Below the pieces are notes generated by a model. It ran no database searches and had not been told where the DNA came from. It saw nothing but the letters and a program-made list of their open reading frames with translations. A stretch of 64,000 nt of DNA from Cycas panzhihuaensis (lineage: Eukaryota; Cycadophyta), in assembly GCA_023213395.1 (NCBI GenBank), contig CM041465.1, positions 182,969,741 to 183,033,740 of the forward strand, in the 5' to 3' direction. Below are positions 20,985 through 33,396 of the stretch, piece after piece. The number at the start of each line of letters is the position of its first letter. Position 1 is the stretch's first letter. The translations under genes were made by a program, and so were the position numbers.

Positions 20985-21640
20985 CTATGGCTTGACCAAG
21001 GATGGTTAAGGAACCAAGTCCTTATATCTGTCCCCCCTTCACAAAAGCATCATCCTCGATGTAGCTTCTTCTTGTTGCAAATAGATGAGGATACTATTGT
21101 TGCATATCACTCTCCAACTCCCATGTTGCCTCCTTTGGTGTCAAGTGCTTCCATTGCACTTTCACTTGTCTAAAGCTCCAGTTTCACAACATTCTCCCCC
21201 TTTGATCTAATATCTTTGAGGGTTCTTCAAAATCAATGCTTGGTCCGGCCACAAGATTAGTCAATTCGAAAACATGCTTTAAATTTGGCACATACTTTTT
21301 TAACAATAAAACATGGAACACATTATGAATTTATAAATTCGGAGGCAAAGCAAGCTTATAGGCAACCTTTCCTATTCACTCTAAGATCTCAAATGGACCA
21401 CAATATCTTGGTGAAAGCTTCTTACACATGCCTAAGTTGAGTGAGCTATGCACGGGCCTTACTCGTAGGAATACATGTTCTCCAACCTAAAATTCCTTTA
21501 TTATTCTCTTTAGGTCTGTATAGCTTTTTTGCCTATTTTAGGCCACCTTCAACTACTATCTAATGCTGACTACTTGTCTCTCCATCTTTTGTAGCATTTA
21601 TGCCCCTAACATGTACCTATTTTCTAGGTTCTCCTAACTA
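20985..21640 (-). pseudogene. Gypsy integrase C-terminal region and chromodomain-like tail, decayed
   Basis: Reading leftwards from 21540, translated pieces show a GPY/F-type region (KILERIGKVAYKL-like, then NVFHV) and, at 21040-21160, VQWKHLTPKEATWE, a chromodomain-type ending. A purine tract (GGGGGGACAG) follows at about 21025. Many stops and indels. It belongs with the gag fragment at 22030-22770; the rest of the element between them is missing. Confidence 0.65.
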
Positions 21641-22029
21641 AGGGTGTGTTGCATTTTCTATCATATAAGTGGACTTGTAAGCATTTATGCCCCTAACATG
21701 TACCTATTTTCTAGGTTCTCATAGCATAATACACTAACACGTATGTTGACCATGAATTCAACCTAGAATACAATGGAAACCCTTGACAAGTGAATCTCTC
21801 ATAAGGGCAATGACAAGCCAACACAACTCTTCCAATCCTCTTCAGGTTCGTCCATACAAAGTGCTAGGCCCATGGACAACTCTAAAAATTTTGAATTATA
21901 TGCTTTTAACCCTCTTCAAAGATAAGACTTCAAACCTATCTTTCATTGACAAAATTGATCAAAAGTGGACATGAGGGAAATGTGGGAAAACAACTCTTCA
22001 ATCTTTTAGTTGTAATTTCTAACTGATCT

Positions 22030-22770
22030 TGTTTGTTAGATTCAGGGTGGATAGGTTTGTACTTCTTCCATATCATTTTTAGGTGCATAGCGAGTGCACA
22101 TCAATCCTTTGGATTGCTCCCACAAAGTGACTTTATTCCTCAACCCATTATTTATTTAGATCTTAACTTCATTCCACCATTTACTAACTTGATCCTTCAA
22201 TTGGAAACAAGGAAGAGTCATCTTGTTCTCTTCAAAAATGCAACATGCCTCAAAGTAGTCCTCCATAGTACTTACCCAAGCATTAAAATCGAAATTTGTG
22301 CTTTGTCTACTAAAGATCTGTAATTTGATATTTCATTAATTGGTAGGACTTTTATGGTAAAATCATTTCATCCATGGAAGACCAATCTTTAGTAGTTGGG
22401 GATGAATGTGAATTGCTTGGACTTAGGTCCATTAGAGGTTTAGATGACTGCCTTCCATAATCAACTTTGACCTTTGACTCTTTCTTTTGAATTTGCTTTC
22501 TTCTTTGATAAACTTTAATAATTGGAAGGATAGTTGCATGGGTCTCAAAGGCTTTAGAGGGAGATTGTCCTTTGAGTTAATGAATCCCTTGATTTTGATT
22601 TGCCTCTTGACTTTTTCATCCTTAAGATGCTTCTTGATTTTGTAGTAGCATCATCAGGAGCACATTCATTGTCAACATTTGGCTAGCCATATTGGCCATA
22701 CTCTTCTCAAGTGCAGTTACCCTCTCTTGCATAGGATCAACATCCTTTCTAGGGTGCTTTCAAGAAGATT
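22030..22770 (-). pseudogene. Gypsy gag fragment, decayed
   Basis: Translated leftwards from 22760: a coiled-coil-like start (VTALEKSMANMASQM), a charged linker, then a gag core with AWVSTMEDYF and VSKWWNEV boxes at 22110-22290. Stops and frame changes throughout. Together with 20985-21640 this is a deleted minus-strand gypsy copy. The copia element C2 begins 130 bp to its right. Confidence 0.65.
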
Positions 22771-22896
22771 CACCTGCTTCTATTCCTATCAGTTGTATAC
22801 CAATTCACTCAAACCTAGGCTCTAATAGCTACAAATTTCAAGCTATTCAAAGAGGCTTTTGCATAACATACAAAGAAAAACTAAAATGATCCATAT

Positions 22897-23094
22897 TGTT
22901 AGAAGCAATGGTTTATCTAAGGTACTTTATGTATATCTAGGACACTTTATGAGGGTCATGTATCATTCCCCTTTTCTCTCTCTGAGTGACAAGTAGCAAG
23001 ATCACATTAAGCGATTGCCATTTATCCCGTACAAACTGTAATGTATTTATGGAGGAATCATCCTCATTAATGAATGACTTGAATTCTTCTTACA
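22897..23094 (+). repeat. 5' LTR of copia C2
   Basis: tgttagaagcaatgg to cttcttaca; pairs with 31676-31873. Confidence 0.92.
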
Positions 23095-23107
23095 TGGTAT
23101 CAAAGCG
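23095..23107 (+). other. Primer-binding site of C2
   Basis: tggtatcaaagcg directly after the LTR; resembles the tRNA-iMet site with two changes. Confidence 0.85.
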
Positions 23108-23880
23108 GGTTACAACCGTCTGGTTGAGGATCAATTCTGTGTCCAAATTTAGACAAGGAGGTCATTAAGGTTTTGAGAGAAATCATCAAAAATTAGTTTG
23201 GAAAATTAAAATTTCAAGAACATATCAATTAATCTAAAGTGCAAATCATTCTAGAAGGCAAAATTGACAAAAGAATTGGTGTATGGACATTGTACGAACA
23301 CTGTACGGGCAAAAAAACAAAATTCTCAGATTGCTCCCAAATTTTATCAACAAGGTCGCAGGAGTACGACTATCGTTTTTCTCTAAAGGCTCAATTAGAT
23401 TTGAAGTCGTTTTGAAGGGGTTTTGGCCTGATTTACAGAGGCATAGGTTTGTGGAGACTTATGCTCATTTCTCTAAAACAACTGAATCAATCTGAGTAAT
23501 ACCTATATCAAATTGATCCTCTTTTAAATACGAATCTTTTAAGACCAATTTCGAAGGCAGATTCAAAGTTTTTTTTTTTTTTGTTTGAAGCATTTTTTAC
23601 TTTTAGTCTTAGTCGCCAGTTAGAGTTTTGACCCTCATTTCTGAACAAACCAGGCACTTTCTGAGAAAAATAATTTCATATTTGAACTCCTCTCATCGAG
23701 TACTTCAATTTGGACCCCTCATCTTCAAATTTCGTAAACCTACAAAAATCCGTACATTTTTGTAGCCCTGCCTAAAGTAGATAAGTTGACTGAAATAGAC
23801 TCTAGCCTCCAGAAAATAAAAATTGAGGGTATCTTAAGAGCAAAATACACCTAGAAAATCACAACTGGGGAAGAAAAATA
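23108..23880 (+). other. C2 leader
   Basis: No convincing gene; includes a run of T at about 23569-23582. Confidence 0.5.
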
Positions 23881-24480
23881 GCCCATAGACATAGTAAACT
23901 TGTTGAACTGGGAAGAAAGAAATAATGATGCTGTAACAGTCCTCAAACTTTCAATTTCAGATTCTCTTCTGACATATGTTGATGGTACTGAAAATGCCCC
24001 CAAGATTTGGAAAACGATGTTCTCTATATTTAGCCAGAAGAAAGAGGCTAGAATAGTTGCTCTCAAGGAAGAGTTATATAAGCTTAAAATGAAATAATGT
24101 CAGTCAGTATTTGACTTCATAGCCAAGTTGACCAATGTCAAAAATGCACTTCTCACAGCAGGAGATAAAGTAACTGATACCGAATTGGTACATCTTGTAC
24201 TCAATAAATTACCAAAATCTTATGACAACATGGTCAATATGTTAACAAGTGGAGGACAAACAATTACTATGACTCTTGATGTTCTTACAGGTCACATGCT
24301 AAGCCAATAACAAAGGAAACTGAGATATGAAGAAGACGCAGAAATGGAAGAAGCACTCATCACCAAATTGAACTTTGGTGGTCGAGGACAAGGCCAATAC
24401 AATCTTAGAGCTTGAAGCAAAGCACCAATTGGTAACAAAGGTCGTTGGACTGAAGGAAGAGGAAGAGCAATAGCCACTCC
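23881..24480 (+). pseudogene. C2 gag, decayed
   Basis: Copia UBN2-type gag in one main frame with stops at about 24097 and 24308: WKTMFSIFSQKKEAR, then ELVHLVLNKLPKSYDNMV, then a basic Gly/Arg-rich tail. At 24495-24550 the zinc knuckle is degraded: two of the three Cys are replaced by Tyr in CFNYKKLGHFSSSY. Confidence 0.85.
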
Positions 24481-24699
24481 TCTGCATGATTCAAGGGTCT
24501 GTTTTAACTACAAAAAACTTGGTCACTTCTCAAGTAGCTATAGGGCGTTTGATGTCTACTATCACAGTGGGCAAATCAAGCACTACCCATATCAATGTTA
24601 TCAAAGGTGAGCAAAAATCCAAAGAGGGAAGAAGATTTTAGGAAACTACAGCAAAGAACGAGATTCAACAGAAGACGAAGTTAAAACTGCTTTTGTAGT

Positions 24700-25870
24700 T
24701 GCTCTAGTTGCCAACACTGGGGCCACTGAAGATTGGTATGTTGATTCAAGAACCTCCCACCACATGACTAGAGTCAAGGAATGGTTTTAAATTCTAAAAC
24801 CATATGATCTTAATAAGTCGGTGGAGCTAAGAGACAATTTTCCCCTTCATATAAAAGGGATAGGTCTGACAGCCATAGAAATTGATGGAAAAGTTCAATG
24901 AATAGGAAATGTTATCTTTGTACTAGGAATGAAGAGAAATCTCTTGTCAGTATCTCAGTTAAGCGAGAAAAAGCTAAGAACAATATTTGATGAAAATGGC
25001 CATTGTTACATTCTGGATATGAAGAAGAATGGTATTGTAATAGCTAAAGGGGTAAAATGCAACAAACTTTATAAGTTGCTCTCCACGCTTATGCTACCTG
25101 ACAATGAACCTACCAAATCCATGTTTGATGTAAATTCACTTGTTGTGGCAAGTAATGATGTTAATAAAATGTGGCACTTGAAGTATAGACATATCTCATA
25201 TGATAGGTTAGAAAGGTTAAAAAATTCAAGGATGGTGGATGGTTTACTGAATGTTTCATTTAATTTATTTGTATGCAAAAGTTGTATGATGGGTAAACAA
25301 AACAAGACTCCTTTCACAAAAAGCACATGGCGAGCATAGAATAAACTGGATTTAGTCCATACCAATCTTTGTGGTCCTTTCACACTAATCTCAATAAACG
25401 ATGCATGGTACTTTCTAACCTTCATTGATGGCTTCTCTGAAAAAACATAGGTTTATTTTTTATTCAACAAATCAAAAGCATTTGATTACTTTAAAGAATT
25501 CAAAGTAGAAGTAATATTGGAAAGAAATCAAAAAATCAAATGTGTTTGTTTTGATGGAGGAGGCGAATATATGTTCAAAAAATTCCTTCAGTTCTGTAAA
25601 TTGCATAGAATCTATAGACAAATTACAACTTTGTACACACCTCAATCAACGGTATAGTAGAGAGAATGAACATAACAGTTCTAAAAATGGAACGATGTTT
25701 GATAAATGACAGGCAAATTACAAAAAGGTATTTGGCAGAAGCAATCAACACAACTGCGTATCTAATAAACAAGAGTCCAACCCAAGCCTTGGAAAAAGTA
25801 ACACTTGAAGAAGCTTGGACCAGGCATGAACCAGACATAAGTCATCTTAAGGCCTTTGGTTAGAAAGCAT
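24700..25870 (+). pseudogene. C2 protease and integrase, decayed
   Basis: The protease motif is DWYVDSRTSHHM at about 24735, where the usual DSG is DSR. NLLSVSQL and a pre-integrase segment (MWHLKYRHIS) follow at 24929-25339, then CKSCMMGKQ. Integrase core: HTNLCGPF (Asp replaced by Asn), CFDGGGEY, and VERMN with the Glu at about 25660. Stops at 25340, 25450 and 25660 interrupt it. Confidence 0.85.
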
Positions 25871-26692
25871 ATGTGCATGTTCCTGAAGAAAAAAAAAACA
25901 AAATTGGATAACAAAAGCATAGAGTGCATAATGGTTGGATACAATAATTTCTCAAAAGCATCTAGATGCCTTGATCCAAAAACCCACAAACTCTATGTCA
26001 GTAGGGACGCGATATTTAATGAAGGCATAAGTTGTATTAAGACAGGGTGTTAGGAAATGGACATAGGAACTGATAATAATAGAAAGTTGAATATAGTCCA
26101 GTTAGATGAGGAATCAGTGATTACCTCAGAAAATGTTGAGACTAGAAGTGAAATCTCAGAAGAAAAGACACTTGACAATAATCAGCCAAATGGTCTCGAT
26201 ATCATAGAGGAAGAAGGGCAGAGTTTGGAGCAAGAATAGAACTCTAAAAAGGTACCAAAATGGTATCTTAAGACTCTTGAAAAGACAAAAGGAGAAGTGT
26301 TTGAACATAGGACAAGGTGTCAGAAACCATAGGCACTAATTTGCTCTATTGAACCAAACACATTTGAGGAAACAAGCTAATCTCAAGCCTGGAGAACAAC
26401 AATGGACACTAAAATGGAAGCAATTTACAAAAATGAAACTTGGGATTTGATAGAACCTCCTAAAGATAAACCCATTATGAATTGCAAATGGATATACAAA
26501 GTGAAAGAAAAGCCAAATGGAGAAATTGAAAAATACAAAGCAAGGTTGGTGGCAAAAGGCTATACACAGACAACCAGAATTGATTATGAGGAAACATTCT
26601 CACCAGTGGCAAAACTAAACACCATGAGAACAGTAATTGTAATAGCTACTCAAAAATGATGGAAAATCTATCAAATGGATGTAAAGAGTGTC
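25871..26692 (+). pseudogene. C2 integrase-RT linker and RT N-terminal part
   Basis: After CIMVGYNNFSKA (25930-25960) and an acidic linker (26057-26239), RT starts with MEAIYKNETWDLIEPP and KARLVAKGYTQ (26402-26659). The frame has a stop at 26657-26659 and is cut within the DVKSVF...NGDL box by element V at 26698; it resumes at 30485. Confidence 0.88.
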
Positions 26693-26697
26693 TTTCC
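26693..26697. other. Target-site duplication of V
   Basis: tttcc here and tttct at 30480-30484, one mismatch; removing V and one copy restores the RT reading across the site. Confidence 0.85.
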
Positions 26698-27017
26698 TAT
26701 TGGAAATGTATTACATACCGACTAATATTAAATGTGTTGATATTATGTATGGATAATGTTGATGTAATTATGTAATGAGCCGACAGATGTAAATGTACTT
26801 ATTTGGTAAACTTGGGATCTATAAATATAGATCTAAGGTCCATTGTAAAGTTACACACTTTAGATTTGTAAAAATATGATATAATATTATCTCTAGTGGA
26901 TTTTTTCCGCAAGGGTTCCCACGTCAAATTAGGCGTCCTATATGCATATTCTCTTGAGTCTAATGTGTTCATAAACGATTCATGTAATCTTGTTTGCATA
27001 TTTTGTGTTTTCTAGCA
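26698..27017 (+). repeat. 5' LTR of V
   Basis: tattggaaatgtatt to gttttctagca; pairs with 30164-30479. Confidence 0.92.
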
Positions 27018-27030
27018 TGGTATCAGAGCC
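27018..27030 (+). other. Primer-binding site of V
   Basis: tggtatcagagcc directly after the LTR. Confidence 0.95.
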
Positions 27031-29510
27031 ACATGAGGTGCACAATCAAGTGTTTGTTGTTCAAATTATCCAATCATTAGTTGCGAAGTCATGTTGGCTC
27101 ACCCATTGAGGATTGGCTTATCTAACGATTGAGAGAACTGCCATGGAGGTGCAAATGATTATGTATAGATCCTGAAGCATTTCCTTTTGTGTATTGTAGG
27201 AATTCAATGGCCTACAGAGGTGTGCGGACAAGTAGAAGGTCTTGTTTTGGTTTGTGCAGATGCTAGAGCCCCTGTTTTCAAATATGCAGCCCTGGTTACT
27301 TCGTTGCTAGTCGTTGGTGCCCATTTTGACCCTGCAAAAGGTGACAGATCTGATTTTTTGGTGTTGCCACTAAGTTTGCAAGTTGTTGAAATGCATAAGC
27401 CACCAAGGGAAAGAGTAGCAGTTGCCACTCTATTTTGTGAAGTCGTGGCTCACGGAAAAACAAGGAGATCTGTGTATTAATACGGCATAATATTAAGGTA
27501 ATCCATTTATTGATCGCATTTGCCATTGATTTTTTCTGCAATGATTATATTTCCCCTAAGTGCCATCCACTCGATTTATTCAATTGTAAATTTACGGAAT
27601 CGCCCGCGTGAGTATATCTGTTCGCCCATTGCTTAATTCATCAGTCGTTCGTTTGATTAAATTTTGCTCAGTATTATTGTGTTGAAATTCCAATTGCATG
27701 ATGATAATCTGCATCACAGCATAAATATTGGTGTTTCCCATTGCCTGTGATATCTAATCATGTGAATATTTCAGCCTCCCTCAATCATATTTGCATGATG
27801 ATATATATAGTGTCGCCTGTCAATTTATCTTTCCTGCATGATGATACTATGGTCGACGTAAATATGTGATTGTTGGGAGGTTTGATATATTTTACCTTCG
27901 ATTAATATTTCAATATTTGCAGCCGCCAAATATTTGATAAAGTCGTAGCCATGAATGATTTCATCATCCGAGCTTTTGATATATATATTAAGGCATTTGA
28001 TTTTATAAAGTCGCCCATTAGTCATATTTTGATATATTTCAAATCAATTTGATTTAATAAAGTCACATATGTTGCCTTTTATTAAGGTTGCTTACCCCTT
28101 GATTCAAAGATTTATCCAATCACATTCATATTTTTTGTGCTTAAATGGGATTAAAGAGACCTTTGATATATCAAATGGTTGGTTGATATCTATTCTTTGT
28201 TGGGTGTGACATTGTACTTTGATCAAGAGGGCATATTGTTATGATTATCAAATTGGTGATGTTTATGGCAATATGAGGCGACATTAGGACGTGGTGATGT
28301 GAGTGTCTTTGGACACTTTGTTGGTGATGTGGTTATGTGGCAATGATATGCCTTCTAGCATGCAATCACACGAGAAGGTATGTTGGGCAAAGTGATTGTT
28401 TGGCCACATGAGGCAGCGATATGATCTCTTTGCATGTATTTACATAAGAGAGATTAATGGGCGAGAATGGGCATGTTTAATGGGGCAAAGCAAGCTTTGT
28501 TGAAGTGGCATAGACCATTGCACATATGTTATATCATTGTGGTTTATTCATTATAAAGTGATGATGTGTTTTATTCATGGATTATATCAAGTTCTTTTAC
28601 ATCAGATGTGTGTGGAAAGAAGTTTAGCATTTGTTGGTTATTGGCCTATTTGTATAAGTGGTTATCAGTGTTGGCGGACCGTTATACTTTGGGCGGTTGA
28701 ACTGATATTAGCATGAGGGTTTGTGGTCTATTTGATGTTGGTTCAACATGTGTACATATCTGAACAAGTCTGATGTAGAACCGATAGTGTGTTTATGAGA
28801 AATTGAAGTGTAAATGGAAAGGTCTATGACGAGAAGCCTTAAAATCAGTTCTGCCTTTGTCATGGTATGGAACAGGAGTTGTTTGACCTGTGTAGCCCAG
28901 TTAGATTGAGTTGCAAGTACCATGATGCAATTGTGGAGGTTTTGGTGCATGGTAAGAATTTGCCTCCCATGTTTTCTAGCATAAGTTATTGTGGACAGTT
29001 GTTTACTGGGCCCTTGCTAAACTTATTCATGGCATATTCCCTGTTATGTGTTGGACCAGTCATAAACCTTCCATTGGATATTGAGGTGCATTGTAGTGCA
29101 TACATCTTAGACGAATATCGCAGTAGCAGGATTGCAAGAGTTTGAAGTCTATGGGGTTTTTTTGAAACAAAGCTTACAAATAGTGTAATCTGCAGGGGAA
29201 AGCATTGTGATTAGTCTAGATGTCATATTTGAAAAGTTGTTAACATATCATGCTGAGTGTTATCTAAATACAAGTTTAATCCTTCATTTCTTCTCTTTTC
29301 CAAGTCATTGTTCAGCAGGTGTATTGTGTTTGAGATGGAAGCAGAACTTAGTAGGAGTAATGATGAGGAGCCATTGTTTGAAGAGACACAGATTGCAACC
29401 CTATGTTTTATTGTAAACAAGGAGGACCATTGAGGACCAAGAAGATGATTGAAGAACAAGGATCAACATGCCAGTCAAAGCTCATGATAGATACCAACAT
29501 TCCAGCGAGA
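27031..29510 (+). other. Interior of V, no recognised retroelement gene
   Basis: An open frame of 97 codons (27187-27480) starts 150 bp after the primer site; it has no motif that I know. 27700-28100 is AT-rich with recurring tttgatatat and aaagtcgc words. Another open frame of 92 codons lies at 28867-29145, also unrecognised. This could be captured host DNA or simply an eroded gag region. Confidence 0.5.
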
Positions 29511-30060
29511 AGAGATTTGCAATGGAGAGTTGCATTGATGGAGGAGTGATATGTAGGATTTGGGTCCCTTTCCTCCCTCAAAGAACTTGGTCGGTTTGGA
29601 AGTTGGCAAAGCTTGTTATGCATGATTTCATTACAAGAAGAAGGAATCAGGTATAAGAAGACATTTGGACCAGTCTCTATATTATTAGTCTGTTTGATCC
29701 TTACTTTAGTAGCTTCAGATAGTCGGGAATCATATCAAACGAATGTGATATCGGCATTCCTTAACAGAGACTTGAAGAGGAGATTCATATGGCTTAAGTG
29801 GCTCAACCTCTTGGTTTAATCAAAGGAAAATGGCTGAGTTTCATGGACAAAGTGTCAGTGCGAGAGAGAGTTGTATGGTGCAGGGACTATTGGAGTCAAT
29901 TCCAAAGAATCATGCAAAAATGAGACATAGCACCATTACATCCAAGAGTAGATCAGATCAGGGAAGATGCAAGTTAAAGTTTGTCCAAGTGTAGATCAAC
30001 TTGAGGACATGTTCACCAAGTTCTTACTAAAGATCGCTTCATCGATGTCCATATATATTG
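29511..30060 (+). pseudogene. Copia RT and RNase H scraps in V
   Basis: At 29613-29819 the text KKTFGPVSILLVCLIL and SAFLNRDL matches the copia RT region F-P-V ... AFLNGDL. At 29960-30050 a piece ending EDMFTKFLLK matches the RNase H C-terminus (ADIFTKPL). Everything between, including the catalytic boxes, is deleted. Confidence 0.75.
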
Positions 30061-30152
30061 GGAGAGGTGATCCTTGAGAGGGGACCTATTAACAAGGATA
30101 AAGATTGATAGTCCTAGATTTCAAGGGAAAATTTCAAGACGCCACATTTACA

Positions 30153-30163
30153 TTAAGAGGGGA
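30153..30163 (+). other. Polypurine tract of V
   Basis: ttaagagggga just before the 3' LTR. Confidence 0.8.
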
Positions 30164-30479
30164 TGTTGGAAAGGTATTACATACCGACTAATGTTAAATG
30201 TGTTGATATTATGTATGGATAATATTGATGTAATTATGTAATGAGCCGGCGGATATAAACCTACTTATTTGGTACACTTAGAATCCATAAATATAGATAT
30301 AAGGTCCATTATGAAGTTATTTTAGATTTGTAAAAATGTGATATAATATTATTTCTGGTGGGTTTTTCTCGCAAGGGTTCCCACATCAAATCTAGTGTCC
30401 CATATGCATATTCTCTTGAGCCTGATGTATTCATAAACGATTCCTATAATCCTATTTGTATATTTTGTGTTCTCTAACA
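30164..30479 (+). repeat. 3' LTR of V
   Basis: tgttggaaaggtatt to gttctctaaca. Confidence 0.92.
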
Positions 30480-30484
30480 TTTCT

Positions 30485-31656
30485 AAATGGAGATCTTCAA
30501 GAGGAGGTCTATATGCATCAACCAGAAAGCTACACCAAATCTGGACAAGAGAAACTGGTTTGCAAATTGAAGGCGGCTTTATATGGACTCAAGCAAGCAC
30601 CAAGGGCCTGGTATGCTAAACTGGACAAATATCTTGTTCAAAATAATTTTCACATATGCGAATCAGACTACAGTTTATATGTAAAGTTTAATCAAGGATT
30701 AGTCTCCATTATAGTAATGTATGTAGATGATATGTTAATCATAGGGAGTGGCATAGATTCAATTGCACTCATCAAAAAGTAGTTGGAAAGAGATTTCAAA
30801 ATGATAAACCTTGAAATGCTACATTATTATTTGGGAATACAGGTTGTTGAACACAACAACTCCGTTGTCTTGTCTCAATTAAAATATATCAAAAATGTGA
30901 TAGAAAAGTTCAACATGGGAAATTGGAACAGTGTAGTCACTCCCATGTAAACTGGTTGTGTGCTGGATCTTGAACCAGAAGGACAACTGGTGAATGCAAC
31001 TATATATAGACAACTGGTTAGAAGCTTAATCTATCTTACTACCACCAGAACAGACATTTCCTACTCAGTTGGAGTAGTCTTCAGGCTTATGCAGAATCCA
31101 AAGGTGCCTCATTGGAATGTTGCAAAAAGAATTCTGTGGTATTTGAAGAGAACAACAAGCCTTAGGTTAAAGTACACAAAAGAAAATGATATGCAATTAA
31201 CAAGATTCTGCGATTTTGATTGCCCACGAAACAAAATGGATAGAAAATCCACATTAGGGTATTGTTTCTACCTTGGCATAACTTTAATTTCCTGGAACAG
31301 CAAAATGCAACACAATTGCCTTGTCTTCAATAGAAGCAGAGTATAAATCAACAGTGAATGCAGCTTATGAAGCAGTATGGATCAGACAATTTCTGAAAGA
31401 TCTTGGAGAAGAACAAACGTCACCTACCCAGTTGTTCTGTGACAATCAGAGCACAATCAAGATGACTAAAAATCCAATATTGCATGCAAGGACCAAACAT
31501 ATAGAACTTCATCGTCATTTCATTAGAGAAAAAGTTCAAAACAAAGAGATTGAACTTCTACATTGTACTTCAAAAGATCAAACTGTTGATGTCTTTACAA
31601 AACCATTGAGTAAAGACAAATTCACCATTTTTAGAGACAAATTAGGAGTAAAATAG
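30485..31656 (+). pseudogene. C2 RT C-terminal part and RNase H
   Basis: Continues the RT after V: LYGLKQAPRAWY, the intact YVDDMLIIG box at 30720-30746, a stop at 30780, then YRQLVRSLIYLTTTRTDISYS and KRILWYLK. RNase H: SSIEAEY, LFCDNQSTIKMTKNPILHAR, VDVFTKPL; the frame ends at 31656. Changes of frame at about 31320 and several stops make it non-functional. Confidence 0.9.
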
Positions 31657-31666
31657 ATAAAACATT

Positions 31667-31675
31667 AAGAGAGGG
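31667..31675 (+). other. Polypurine tract of C2
   Basis: taagagagg-type purine run directly before the 3' LTR. Confidence 0.7.
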
Positions 31676-31873
31676 TCTTAAAAGTAATGTTTTATCCAAG
31701 GTGCTTTATGTATATCTAGGACATTTTATGAGGGTCATGTATCATCCCCGCTTTCTCTCTCTGAGTGGCAAGTGGCAAGATCACATTGAGTTGTTACCAT
31801 TTGTCCTGTACAAACTGTAATGTATCTATGGAGGAATCATCCTCATTAATGAATGACTTATATTCTTATTACA
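31676..31873 (+). repeat. 3' LTR of copia C2
   Basis: tcttaaaagtaatgtt (TG changed to TC) to cttattaca; pairs with 22897-23094. Confidence 0.9.
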
Positions 31874-32464
31874 CATCACATCCAATTGGCCCACAGTTCC
31901 CAAGAAAACAAAATAGAAAATACTAAGAAAATAATGAAATAACAAATTAAATGAAAAGCAATGGAAAAATATAATCAGTAAGCTTTGCCCTGAATGATGC
32001 AAATCCCCAAATAAGTCCAAAAAATCAAATCACAAACTCCTCACAATTCTCCGTTATTTAAATACTAGCATCAATTTGGCTTGCCCATGTTGGGATTTGG
32101 AGGTTGCAATTCTATAACAAAATCCCCTCTTATACACTAACAATAAGGTGGTTAGGGCAAGTTTTGTGGCATATGGCATGATTATGAAATCAAATGAACC
32201 ATGGCATTAATTGTGTAATTGTATGATCAATGGCATGTGATTGTGTAATGAATGAACCATGAGATTGTGTAATGATAGCATTGATTAATTTAGGGCATGG
32301 TGTTGAATGAAAGTTTGTCTCTCCTAAAAATTCTTTTCAGGCCATGTTATTCCTATGATTTCATTTGGTCAAGGTGATTCAGATGAATACTTGTGCAAAC
32401 ATAATTGTGAAACCAAAACTTAAACCTACCACCTAAAACTTGACAATGTTGGCTAAACCCTAAC

Positions 32465-32650
32465 TACCCATGTGCATGGGATACACACGACTCTATGCAT
32501 GGGGAGGCATATGAATTCACGCATGGGAATGCTTGAGAACAGGGTTGCTCATGTGCACAAGGATGTGACCTCATGCATGGGGATGCATGAGTATTGCTTC
32601 AATTATGTGCACAAGGATGCAGATGGCCTCATGTGGGGATGCATGAAAAG
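32465..32650. repeat. Minisatellite-like gcatggggatgcatgag repeats
   Basis: About four imperfect units combining catgcatggggatgcatgag with atgtgcacaaggatg. Confidence 0.65.
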
Positions 32651-33368
32651 ATAGGGAATGGAATGAAAATTATTAAGTGCTAGATGAGTTATGAGAACAG
32701 GGTGACCTATGCATCGAAATGCATGATAAATTTTCTTCTCTTGGTTGTGATCTCCAAGAAATTGAGTATGGGCAAGATGAGCTTGGAATCCTAAGATCCA
32801 AATCTAGAAGTATGGATTTGGAACCAATACCATGGGAATGGATTGGTGAGTGGCATATCCATAGGGACGGACTATAAGGCCAAAGCACCCTTGAGACTAA
32901 GATCTCTAAATTTATTGATAGCCAATTACCCACAATTAAAAAGACAACTAAATGTGCCTTTACAATCAAACCACCATCTTGAAGCCAAAGAGCTTAAGGT
33001 GCCCCCTCCTTGCTTGAGGGAGTGACCATTCTATGGGAATGAGTTCTAAAGCAACAAGGAGGACACTAAACTATGGTAGATGATCTTGTGTTCAGAAATG
33101 AGATTAGGGCATCGTTCCTATAATTGATGTGTGGGAACATCACCACAAAGATGGGCATTGTAGTGGGAAGATGTGAGACACCATGAACTAGCCACAATGC
33201 TAGCTCAAAGAAGCTAGGGCAATGCAGGCCTAACAATGAGTTCATAACCCAACACCAGTAACTTCTCATTTTGATTCAAACACAAAACTATTTCCCTTTT
33301 GTGTGCTGCAATCTTTTAGATAATTGTTTGGTTGAAATAATCATGAAAATATGTTATTTTGCAAAAGA

Positions 33369-33396
33369 GACAGAGAGAGAGAGAGAGAGAGAGAAT
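33369..33396. repeat. (GA)n microsatellite
   Basis: About twelve uninterrupted ga units. Confidence 0.95.

Larger units (their letters stand above)
26698..30479 (+). mobile_element. Copia-type element V, mostly non-coding
   Basis: A 3782-bp element with LTRs 26698-27017 and 30164-30479, perfect tRNA-iMet primer site and polypurine tract, inserted in the RT of C2. The left LTR starts TATTGG where the right starts TGTTGG. Only short scraps of copia RT and RNase H remain (29520-30060); about 2.4 kb of its interior has no retrotransposon homology that I can see. Confidence 0.92.
22897..31873 (+). mobile_element. Ty1/copia LTR retrotransposon C2 with nested element V
   Basis: 198-bp LTRs (22897-23094 and 31676-31873), tRNA-iMet-type primer site, gag, protease, integrase, RT and RNase H in copia order on the plus strand. 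Without the nested V (26698-30479) it would be about 5.2 kb. Flanks catat and catca match at only three of five bases, so the target duplication is uncertain. All frames are broken by stops. Confidence 0.92.
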
